Shown here: positions 33,401-45,400 of the stretch, piece after piece | Layout: the number at the start of each line of letters is the position of its first letter | Numbering within the stretch: the stretch's first letter is position 1 | Source: Colius striatus | Lineage: Eukaryota > Chordata > Aves > Coliiformes > Coliidae | Direction of reading: 5' to 3' | Assembly (NCBI RefSeq): GCF_028858725.1 | Contig: NC_084772.1 | Coordinates: forward strand, 21,863,548-21,927,547 | Length of the DNA stretch: 64,000 nt | Translations under genes and position numbers: made by a program | Notes under the pieces: model-generated | Told to the model about the DNA's origin: nothing | What the model saw: only the letters and a program-made list of their open reading frames with translations | The model's database searches: none

Positions 33401-36400
33401 TTGGACTCATTCTTAAAGGTGTTTTCCAACCTAAAGGATTCTGTGATTCTTTGAACAGTTACTGCATTGTATGTATTCTTATGTATGCTCAAGTAGGGTC
33501 TTCTTGCTCTGTGTGAAACTCAATCCTGTCTTCAGGGCTGTTTGCCTCGTTTTCACTACTGCTAAGCAAACCTGTGTTAGGTCTATTGAAGTTGTAAAGA
33601 TGTTAGAAAATACACAAGCTGTGATCATCTTTAATATATCATAAATCCTCTTTTGGCAGATAGAGAACAAAAGCTGATTTACTCTTTATGTTGGCTTTTT
33701 CTTTCCATCTTCCAAACCTTTTTGTAACTATATCGTATAAAATCTCTGCTGTACCTTAAGCAGAGCTGTTGTTGTCTGATTGTGGATGATTCTCACCACT
33801 GCAAGTGAGTGTTTGGATCTTCTGTGGAGTACTCAAAACAACCAACCAACCAAATAACAACAAAAGGGAGAAAAACCCCAAACCTCAAAGGACAACAAAA
33901 CCACCACTGGACTAGAAAGTATTTTAGTGGTTACAGATTCATCTGGCCAATGCCGATCTCAGTCTGTTTCTGTTCTGTTTTTATGCACTGGGTGCTCTGT
34001 CTTTCTCCTAGTTGCCTTTCTCAGACTCTCAAAGCTTCCTCTGTTGAGCTCCTTAGCGAGCCCTTGTTACGCTGCCTTGGCTTCCCGCCGGCGTGGTCCC
34101 CGTTCCGTGCGCGGCGCCAGCCCCGGATCACTGTGCCATCCCATGGGACTGCTGTGCCTAAAATATTCCACTGCCTATGGACAAATCCTGTCTCATTTGC
34201 ACAGGTATAGCTATGTGTGCTCTGTAGCTGTAGTAATGTTTTGTCTTGCTAACAAGGAGACAGAAAAGCAATAGACTAAGTTTTCACTGCAGAGTTTACT
34301 CCACTGGGTCCTGCTGTTACTTCTCCCAGTTTAGCTGAGCTGAAGTGAGAGCAGTGACTGTGCTGTGTAACAGGGAGTTTCTGTATTGGTTCTAACGCTT
34401 GTTATGCTTGAGAGTGGGCAAAGGCTTCTGAAACATATCCTCTGCATCCTGTGTGCAATAACCAGACTTGTTCAGTAAATGCTTTTCCTGGGATCTGCAG
34501 GAGAAGCTGTTTTGTCTTTGGTGGATGTGTGGAGGGCTGAGAACTGGAAGGCCCTTCAACTGGCTCTCACAGGTTCTTCCTGACAGCAGAAGTAGTTTGC
34601 TTCAAAGTGTTCCCACTCTCAAGGTTTTGCATCCAGCCAAATCCGCGAGGGTCACACGACACCGACATTTGCAACAAAGCAAGGCTTTCATTAGATGGTG
34701 AATATTTAGAGCTGACGTAACATTCCTCCTGTTCCCTGTCATCCTTCTTTAAAAGCTGTTTGTGAACTAAGCTAATGTGGTGGAAGTGGTGGCATACAAT
34801 AAACTCAACCAGTAAACTGTATTGTTTATCACTGATGCTGAACTTGTGAGTGCAACACAACTTCAAGTGAAACAAACAAAGCAACCACAAGGGTTCCTGG
34901 CAGGTTCAGAGGCCCAGAGTTTTCTTGTGTAGTACAGATCTTGATTTTGGCATCTCTTACCCACCAAGGTTGCTGGAAGTTATTCAGTTGTATCTACAGT
35001 TTTATTCAAATGCAGCTACCTTTGGAGCAAGGAGTAAGTCAGATCCTTAGTTGACATTTGGAATGCTTGTAATACACATTTAGCCCAAGCCAGAGACTTA
35101 GTATGGACTGATCAGCCTCGAAGAATCTTTATACAGGTGAGTATGGGTGCTCTGAATCTGAATTTGTATATTTAGCTGGGGATGTGGTAGAATAAAGACA
35201 CTTGTTCCTTTATGGAGTTTCTCCAGCGTGCTGAGCATGTGTGCTCCACTTCTCGCCTGCTTCCCATGTTGCAAAGGCTACCTGCAGCTTCACCTATTTC
35301 TAATTGTTTTTTAATCTTTGTTCCATATAAACATCTCTCTTTGCCTGTTTGCTTGCTTGGTTTGTTTTTTTGATCAGCTTAGAGTACATCATTAGAAGAG
35401 ATTTCTGCTTGGATGCTGCCAGCTGATTAGAAGAGTACACCAAGGTTTTGTCTAATCTCTGGTGTGACTGTCATGTGCTGCAGCAAGGAAATGGCTTTGG
35501 AAGAAGCAGCCAAATCTGTACGGGTATTAAAACATGTTGAGGAGACTAGCATCAGTGGGGATCAAATGGGCAGCTATTCAGTGCAGGGAGCTTATTAAAA
35601 GACAAGGATTAACTTTGCTGTTGTTCATAAGGTCACAGAAGTGGTGAGGGATTTCCAGGATGTACCTACCTTTAAAAGCAAAAAATATCTGCTGCAAGTG
35701 GAAAATGCCCTGTCTGTGCCTCCACTGCAAACAGTTGGGCTCGTTCTCATCATCACCCATTTACTGATCATGCTCTTACATGTTTGCCTTTTGAGTGGGA
35801 AGGCTGCCATTGCTTTTTAGTCTCGGGGTCGTGATAGAGGAGATGCTGATGAAGAAGCCCCCAGCGTTAGAGGATGTGAAGTCACAGGGGCAGGTCACCA
35901 TGATGGAACAAAGAGGGCTGGTGGAGAGCCAGGGCTCTATTTCAACAGCTTCCTCAAGGCTGGGCCTGAGGAACATCCTGGAGAACTGGCATTGGTGCAG
36001 GAGTTGGAGCTGCAGCCAGGTGAAGTGATGTCAGACATCTTTGTTGTTAAGAAGAAAACTGTAGCAAAAAAAGAGGGATGTTCCAGATTATCATCAGAAA
36101 TGGATTTAGAAGCTATTACATGCAGTGGAAGGATGGCTTCAGCTAAAGGCAGGAGCAATACTCCATTCTTGTTTCTTTTTTTAATGTGTTCTTAACTATG
36201 TGATGTCCAAAATAAACTTGAACTGTTGGGGAAATGGTGGCAGGTTGACTGGTTATTGTGTTGAATTTACACTGATTACTTAGAAAAAAAAGAGAGAACA
36301 CATGCTTAGAAAGCAGGAATGGCTATTTTACTGCATATTATACTCTCAGTTCTGGAGGAGGATTCTGTGGTGCTGTAGCAGTCTGGAGTACATGACCTTT

Positions 36401-39400
36401 ATCAGGTGGTGATAGCAGCCTGCCTCTGCATTACTTATGGCCTCATTTGCTAGTAGGTCAGGGCAAAGTTCTCTATCAAGTTCATGACTTGGCTTCTGTG
36501 TGTGGAAATTGTGTGGCATGAATTTGCTTCTGGTACAGAATAGCAATGTGTAGGGAGATAACTGGTGTGTCTAAAAGAGCATTACATGACACTTCAGGTA
36601 TTTGGTAATAGTGGCAAAATCCTGCCAGCATTCATCACAGGTGAGCCCGCTGTTGCTTTAAGCCTTGGAAATGGGTGTTGTCTGCTTTCCATATCTTCTG
36701 TGCTCCAAGCCTCAGCAAGTGCTGAGTTAGAAGAAGCAGGTCTTTAGTCAGTTAACCAAAAGGATCTCACTGAAATTCACAGGTAGACTTACAAAGTGTG
36801 ATAAAAGTTTGAGGACAGGCAAGTTCTTTTGTAATGTTGGGAACCCTTCCTAGCACAACTGGAGTTAATGAGGCACTGTATTGCTAGAAATTGCAGTTCT
36901 TAATCTGTGGAGCTGAAACTGCAGTGTGGCTACAGCCAAAAAGTAATTCAAGATTCACTAAAGATGGGCCACCAGCCTTTTGCACTTCCACTGTAGTATC
37001 AGATCAGCTTCACCCACTGTTTCCCACCTTCTCAGAGTTTATTTTGCCTAAATCTTTGAGGCCTTGCCTCTTTCTCTGACAGAGTTCCTGTCCCCAGCTG
37101 CTGGGACAGATCCAGATGCATGTTGACTCAAGGATACACTTGTGCAGACTGACAGTAATGCACCCAGCCCTTGGACAGAGAGCTTTTGTTCAGTTCTTTG
37201 AATTTAAAGTGATCTGATGTAATTGTGTTGGAGCAGTTTATACTAGGTGAGCATCCCTCCTAGCAGTGATTTATAGCCTTTTGTGCATCCTTGGGGTCTG
37301 TTGCTGCTCTTAGGGACAGTGGTGGTGGGCACCTTTCACCTGAGACTGGAGGCTGGCTCTGTTCCTGCCGGGAGCCCAGGGTGCTGGAATGCTGGTTGTT
37401 TGGCTCGGGTGCACTGTTTTCATGTGCTACAATAACAAGCACATCCAGCATCATATTACTTGATTATTTTTTGTCACTATTTCGTTTCTGAATGTTTTAC
37501 TCTGTTTCAAGCAGTGTGCTAACAAACATTGACCTAATGTTTGATGCTGCATGAAATAGTTTTGTGAACTGTCAGTGTAACTGGCAGGAAGATCAAAGTT
37601 ACAAGCAGCTGATCTCTGATGAGAGATTATAGGGGCAGGATAATCGGATAAGGGGCTGTTGGAGAAATATGACACTTAAAATACTTTTTGTAAATCTGCT
37701 TGTCCTTATATGTCCTTGATTGCAGTAGCAGAGTTGGTGGAGCCTGGGCTCCTCCAGTTAGCCTAGTTGGGTTGAGTGAAGATGGGAAACGTGAAGTTTG
37801 TTGTTAATAGACTGTCTGATAACTGATTGTGACAAGTGAAGGTTTATATGTGGAAATGAGGGTCACTCATGACTGCTCATCAGTATTTTGTTATTTGTGT
37901 GTTGGTCTTGCTTATGCTTCATATTAACAATAATCCTGAAATGCATGTTCCTCTCTTCCTGTACACAGAAAGAAAATGAGTTTAGGGGAGATGTTGGGTA
38001 TAAATGGAGCCGCTTCTAGCAAAAACTCCAGAAACTTGAGATCAACATATATTCTTCAAGGGGATTTGAAATCAGCAATAAGTTATAAGACACTTGATTT
38101 TATCAACCAGCTGAAACTGACTCATTGAGTCAACACAGTGGCTACTGAGAACAGGAATTCTATCTATGTGGTTTTTCTTACTGATTAGGTAGAATTACAT
38201 AATACTGCTGAGTTTTTATTTTTGCCTTCAAATGTAACACTGCATTTATGTAACAGCTTTTTTGTGGGTGATTTCCACATGAGTGAACATAAAATCACAG
38301 CAGAACATTTCATGTAAGTCTATATGCATATGTGTGTGTAAAACAGAGTGATAGAGCTTTAGCTATTTAAGTATATCAGATGTGGAGGGAAGCTGTGTCC
38401 TCTGGAGAAGAATGAGTTTCCTTGCAACAACTCTAATCTTTCTGGAATTTGTCAGCTATTGCTTTAATGCTATTTATAGTGCAGCATATATAAACATTGG
38501 CTTGTGTTTAGGTGAAAACACAAAGTTTCATTTGAAGTCTGATTTCTGTAGAGCAGGTTTGTTGCAGCAAGCTGACTTAAAGGTGCCCAGACAATTTCAG
38601 ATCCCTCAGAAAAGTGTTGATAGCTCCTCACAATCCAGTTCACTGAAGATGTGTTCTAGACTGTGAATTTACACTTGTTCTTCAGAAAAAAAGAAACAGA
38701 AGTTGGTGGGTTTTTTGGCATTTTTTTTTTTAAGTATGAATTTAAACTTCTGCCATATCTTTGTGAATCATGAAGGGTTTGTGTTGGAAGAGACTTTTAA
38801 AGGTCATCAAGCCCAACCCCTGTGAAATGAGCCAGGACATCTTCATAGGATCATAGACTTGTTTTAGTTAGAAGAGACCTTAAAACTCATCTTGTTCCAT
38901 CCCCGTGCCATGGGCAGGGACACCTTCCAGGGATGAGGCAGTCACAGCCTCTCAGGGCAGCCTGTACCAGGGCCTCACCACCCTCAGAGTGAAGAATTTA
39001 TTCCCTACATTTAATCTCAGTCTCTCCTCTTGCAGTTTGAAGCCGTCACTCGTATCACTACATGCTCTTGTAAAAAGTCCCTCTCTAGCTTTTTTGTTGG
39101 CTTGGAAGGCTACTGCAAGGTCTCCCTGGAACCTTCTCCAGACTGAACAACCCCAACTCTCTCAGCCTGTCTTCATAGGAGGAGGCAGCTCCATCCTTTA
39201 TTTTTGTGGCCTCCTCTGGACCCACTCACAGCAGCTCTGTGTTGTCTTTCCTGTGCTGTGTTAATGCCATGGTTTTGATCTCTTTCTCCTTGTGTGTTAC
39301 CTGTTACTCCCACGTTTTCCCTCCTTTTTGGGATATTCTTGCACAGTATTTCTCACGCTGCTGGGAGGGGAGGGAAGTTACAGGGAGCCATAAGAGCAGA

Positions 39401-42400
39401 GGGAAATATAGACCTGGAAGAATTGGGGAGGTAGAGGAGACATTGATGGTGACCAGGGCTGTGCTGTCTGTTTTGAACCTTCATGGTTCTATTTGTTCAC
39501 CTGTTGCACTAGGTCTGTATTCTCTTGGCTGCAATGACTTCCTAAGGAGTGTTCCCTTCCTTCCTAGTAGCTTGCTTCATACTCTCATATTTACAGCTGT
39601 CAAGGCTACTGCCAGCTTCTCTTCTGAGTATAAGGTGCATCTTCAGTTTTAGGTGTGGTATCCAAGTGTATCAGGATCAAAACTAGGTGTTGTATTTTAG
39701 ACCATGTTTCAAGTAGTTTGGTCTTTTATCAGTGAAGCGTGAAATTTAAAGATTTGCTCTTAATGGTCTTGTGATCTTTGGTAATGCTCCTCAGTTCTAA
39801 TGCTGGCTTTCCCCTCCTTCTCTTTATCATATTGTTAGAACTATTCACAAAGGTTATGGTTGTGCTTGCTGTGGATTACTGCTAAAACGTGTTTCCTGAG
39901 AAGAAATATGCTGGGGGAGTTCTGGATCTGAGCTTCCCTTGAAATCAGCAAACTTGTCAGAACCTTCGTCATATCGGAGAGTAAAAATAAATGTCTTAAA
40001 CAAAAAAGACAACAACCAACCCAAAGGAAAAAGCTCACTCTTACCTAGTATGAGTCATGGTAGTGCTATGGTGATCAGGGTGATCTCTCCTCAAAGAGGA
40101 CTTAGTGAGAGACAACAGAAAGGAATAAAAATGTGTGTACTCAATGCAACACATACATAACAATACAAAGATTTCTCCACCTATGTGCACATACACACAC
40201 TGTGTTATGATCCCCCAGTTTGGGGTCCATCTCTAAACGTTCTGTGTGACAGCAGTGCCTGGTGAATTGTTTCCAGTGTCATAGGTGTGAAGGAATACTC
40301 AGCATAAACAGAGATGCCCACCAAGTGAATGCAGCAGTTTTCAGTATTGCCACTACTCCTCTAGAGGCAGCAGCAGTCCCAGCTCTGGCATGATGTGCGT
40401 GAGATTCTTAGGTGGCTTTTAGGAAGAAGTTGTTGCAGGGTGTACTTTGAACAGAAATCACTTTTTATCAACTAAGATGAATGGGCATAATTTTTCCATA
40501 CAAGAGTTTCCATACCTTGGGTTATAATTACAGTGCAGTAGCTGCTGCAGCACTGAACATCTATCTGCCTGTGTCTGGTTTTTCAATAGAAGCAAGTCTG
40601 GATTTTGGTCACCTCTTGTAGGCAGTGATACCTGTGCCAGCCTGAATAAACTGCCAACTGCTGCAGGGGTGATGATACTTAGAGGCACAGGGCTGTCAAG
40701 TAGAGAAGTACCCCCTCACATCATAACTATATCTTAATTCAGCTGATATTTGTGCTTTTCTTTGTGACAAAAACTGAACCTTTCATTCTTCAGTCTCTTG
40801 AATAACCATCTTGAAGGAACTCTGTAGTTCAGTAGGAAACAGACCCTCCCGCATCTTGTGATTTCCAAACGCCACATTTCACTTGGAGGATCTTTGGACG
40901 TGTTGGTAGCTCTGCCATTGGCCAGGCTTATAGGAGTCATTCAACATGGAAATAAGTAATCATTTTCTCTGAAATCTGCTTGGGACTGTGTGGTTCAGGG
41001 AAGTTTCTCAGAATGCAGCATGACAACTAACGTACGCCCGCAAAACACGCGGCACTGGCTGCGTTTCTGTGCTTGTGAAGTGTGAGGTGCCTGGGGAACA
41101 TGTGTTAGACTGGCTTGTTTTTAGAAAGGTGCAAACACACATTTCCTTCTTTCCTGTAACGTCCCTGGGCTTTTGATGTGAAGACTTGCTTCACAGCTTG
41201 TGAAAGATAGAGAACTGAGCCTGAAAGTCCCTGATAGCAGCTAGAGTAGGTACAGTAATAGGGCTCTCACTGATGCCTCCGTGTGTGGAACCAGGTTTGA
41301 CTTTGCAATGACACCTGTTGGTAAGTTGTACGTTTTAATTCAGGATCAATGGAGTATAGTTGTTGCTTCATAGGGAAAAAAACCCTACAAATGCACATTG
41401 AGTTTTCCATATCTATCTCGGGCATCTAATTAGCACATGTAAAGGAATTTCATAAAGGTCTGGTGTAGAATTGTTGATGCAGTTTACAGCTGCTCATCTA
41501 GGTTATTTGCATCTCTGAGTTGCGTGTTTGAAAGGACATGTCACTGGTGTATCCCCTTGAAGAGAACTCACAGCTGTGTGCTCGTGCCTGTGTGGAGCTG
41601 CGGTCTCAGAGTAGCTCCTGGTACATTCTCAGGTGTTGGGTGCAGTGAGGGCTGTCACTCCCTGAACTGTGGCTAGATGCCTGACAGTAGGCAGTGACTT
41701 GGAACTGTCCCTGAGCCTGGAGGAGCGGGTGGAACGTGAGGCTGTTGCCCTCACTTCCTGTGTCTTGGCTGCTGAAGCTTCCAGGTGAGCTGTGTGATGG
41801 CTGTAGCTGGTTCACAACAGAAGTCACAAAAAACTCCAAGTCCTGGGAGGTTGTACTGCTGAGGAGATCTGCACAGTTGTATCAAAGAGCTTTCTGTGTA
41901 ACACAAACTGGCACTGGCTGTTTTGTTAGTGGAGACTGCTGCCTCTGGGGCATCTGCATTAGTTTACAGGAGAGTCTGAGGCAAAAGAGAAGTTGCAGAT
42001 AAATGTAAACAAGGGATCTTACATAAGAACTGGCACTCTGGGGAAGACTCTATAGGAAATTCCACGGGTGATGGTGCTAAATTAATCTCTTTGGAAGTCA
42101 GTTTCACAGTTTGAGTTCTGAGAACAGGTTTGTCTTTGATTCTCATGTGGTTCTGCCCTTGATTCTAAATGAGTACACTTTCTGTGGAAGTCCATGAATT
42201 ATTTCTTTGTTTGAACAAGTTTGTGTCCTTTTGTTTCAGTCCTGAGAATGTGTGTATCTTAGTTCTGTGGTTGGTTTGTCGTCTGGAATAGCTGTGTTCG
42301 TGATGTTAAGATCTCCAAGTGCTTAATGTAACCTTTTCAAAACCCTCTGAAAAGGTTGGATTGTAGTTCACGTCTCATTGTTTCTCTTCTCTGCAGAACA

Positions 42401-45400
42401 TGAATACATTTTTGATTAAATGTGTTTTTTTTGTTCAACAGAATCTGTCTATGACCTTCTCCCAAAGGAGCTGCAGTTACCACCTTCCAGAGAAACATCT
42501 GTAGCATCCATGAGCCAAACAAGTGGTGGCGAGGCAGGTTCGCCGCCTCCAGCTGTAGTTGCTGCTGGTAAGCATTCTGATTTATTCGGTTGCTTTGTTA
42601 AGGTTTGTAATGTTCTGGCCAACATGAACAGTGCTGGCAAAGTTTTGACTGTAAAACAAAGCTTGTGGAGAAGTAACAGAGTTCATTCTGGGAGAATTTA
42701 GGTAATATAAATGGAACTAAACTGGATGATCTAAATTATCAAGTATTCTATGTTAATGGTTTCTGTATTTCATATTTATCTTCAAGAAATGAGTTTTGCT
42801 CTTCTGTTACGCAGTACTGGCCTGTTTCCTCCTAGAATCCACTCTGTTACTGGAGGTAATAAATACTAGTTTGAACTAAAGCAGCAGATTCTAGCCAGGA
42901 TAAAGAAATGGAAGGGGAGATTGCATTCTGGGCCATGAAGCTTTTACCAAACTGTAAGGAGGAAGAAAAGTCATGTTTTCCTTTGAGACCAGAGGAAGCA
43001 CAGTGTTGAAGCTTTATTCACACCTAGCTCTGTAGTGTAATGTATCACAAGGGTCTCGTACCTGAGGCTATAATGTATGTCATGATGCTACTTTTATAAA
43101 CTGATCCATTTAAATTAGTTATTTTTCCAATTGGCTGCATATAAAAATGAGGCATGACCTTTTAATCTTTGTCTTTATCTTACTCCCAGTCATGTCTTAG
43201 ACTTTAGTCTAAAGACTCTGGCATTGATCTTCATGAAACATGAAGTCAGGATTTAAGGACAAAGTCCTGATTCGTGAGGTTAGCCTCAGTGCAGGTTTAC
43301 ACCTGGAATTCTTGTCAATAACTTGTGTATATTACTAAACATTTGTGCAGCGAGGAAAAAACGATCATTATGCTTGTGATGAACACATCTTCATTGGATA
43401 AAGGTGTTTTTTGCATAATTTGATCCCCATATTTCTTACAAGGTCATAATTACTTAATTGGCCTTAAATTGTTGCGTGAGAAAATTCTGTTTAAGGTGAG
43501 GATTCAGATAGCTGCATTATTCTTTTTTTCTCCCTGTGAGCTCATATGCATTAAATGTTTGTGTGAGAATGTCTCCCAGATTTGCATGGTTCAGGAATCC
43601 TGATCAGAAACTGAAGCAGACTTGTCAGAGAAACTTTACAGCACTGCTCACCATTCATGTTTTGCCAGACCTCTTCTGAGAGAACCTGTGGATTTAACTG
43701 TGCACAGTGGAACTTCAGTCACTGAAAAAGAACTTGATGGTTTTACTTATATTGAAAGGATTTGGTATTTTTATATCACTTACTAAAAAAACAATTTGGA
43801 CATATATTTCTAAAATCAAAACACTTATTGATTGGTTTGGTTCAAAGACATAGAAGCAACCAAATCCTGCAGAAGCATGTATCTTGAGAACCAAAAAATC
43901 CCACAAGCCCTGTTACACTCTAAATCCACAGATAGACATGAACTGCTAATTAATTCTATATCTAACAGAAAAGACTTAAAAACTTGAATGGAACTAAATG
44001 TCTGTTACCTCTAGGTATTTAGTGCCTGCTAACAGCCAGTCCAGTTCCTTTTATAAAAAACTAAGGACGTGTTAGCTGTGTTTGGGTGAAGCTGCAGCAC
44101 AATCTTCTTGCGTGAAAAACTTCAAAAGACAGTGTTGAGATTTTTTTTGTTAACCCTGAAAGGAGACCTACTGGTTCTACGGAGAACACTTTTCAGTGTC
44201 AGAGAGAGTAGCTGCACAAAGGCCATGAGCTGATAGCAGTGCCAAAAGAAGAGCTTTTCGTGTGTGTGTTGGATGGAGGACCCTGCTTCAGGCTGGAGTT
44301 ATCCTGGATGGGTTCACTGCAGGTCTGCACAAATGCCTTTGGTTGCACAGGGAAAGGAGCACTGAGGGAGGAAGGACAGGAGGAGACAACTTGTCTCAGT
44401 GGCTGTTAGTTTGCACAGGGTTAAATTATTTACTGAACTGTAGCTTTGGAGACCTCCCATCAGTGTTGTGACGATGCAGTTCAGGTTCTGGGTGCTGTTA
44501 GGATCAACCACATTTGTCCAAGTTGTTAAAAGTCACGTTTAAATACCCAACCAACCAGACAAAACCCCTCAGAGTAAAGACTATTTTTGTTTTCACTGCT
44601 CACATCACTGTCCACTACAGTGAGGGCAAGAAGAGTCATGCTGTGGTCTCTTACAAAGCCTGTGTGATGACCAGGATCCTTCAGCAGCGCGTTGTGCTGG
44701 GTACACGTGTGAGGAGCGGTGACCAGCCCAGGGCCATGCAGTGGCTGCCCAGCTCCCAGAGGCTTCGGGGAAGGCTCAGCCTCAGTGTTCTGGCCAGTGA
44801 ATGGTATCATGTAGTTGCAGTGGAACATCTTAGTGGATTTTTCCCGAGTTTGTTTTCTGCTCCAGTACTGCATCCTTAAAGAAAATACATGTATCTACAT
44901 AAAAGTTTACCTGAAAAGAGATCCATAGGCCATATTCCCAAACTATAGAGACAGAGCAGAAAGCTGAAAAGAACAGTCCCTGCTCCTTCCTCTGGTGTTG
45001 GAGAACTTGTAAATATGTTGTACCCCAAATGTTACACCCCAAGGGTGGACAGATGGTTGGGTATTTCTGTTAATAACTACCAGAGCTGTTTTCTCTTTAA
45101 AGCTGGTGACAAACTCTTAGGAACAGAGGGAGGAACATCAATGTCTATGAAAGTTTTAGGTGGAGGTAGGAGAAATGAATTTACTCTTTGCAGTGGGTCT
45201 CAGCAGATTGTTTTATAATCCTCTCTCTCACAAATTCATGCTGTGTAGTGGCTGAGGAGGATTGCTTCTTTAAGCCATCGTGAACTCAGTGTTCTGAAGT
45301 GATGCTGGGGCCTCAGCAGCTACCTTGGAGCAGCAGCATGCTCTGGTGTTCTCAGTTGACTTCCAGATTCCCAGAAGTGTGTTTGCTTTTCATTGAGGGT

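Larger units (their letters stand above)
21430..42441 (+). other. NFAT5: NFAT5 intron 1
   Basis: This 21-kb intron runs from GTGAGT in the CpG island to the acceptor TTTGTTCAACAG at 42441. It contains a 49-bp minisatellite, CR1 fragments near 33.4 and 38.8-39.2 kb, a CpG-rich blip near 34.1 kb, an unidentified 124-codon open frame near 36 kb and a candidate 45-nt cassette exon at 38512. The remaining long stretches, AT-rich and without repeats I recognise, hold no gene that I can support. Confidence 0.9.
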
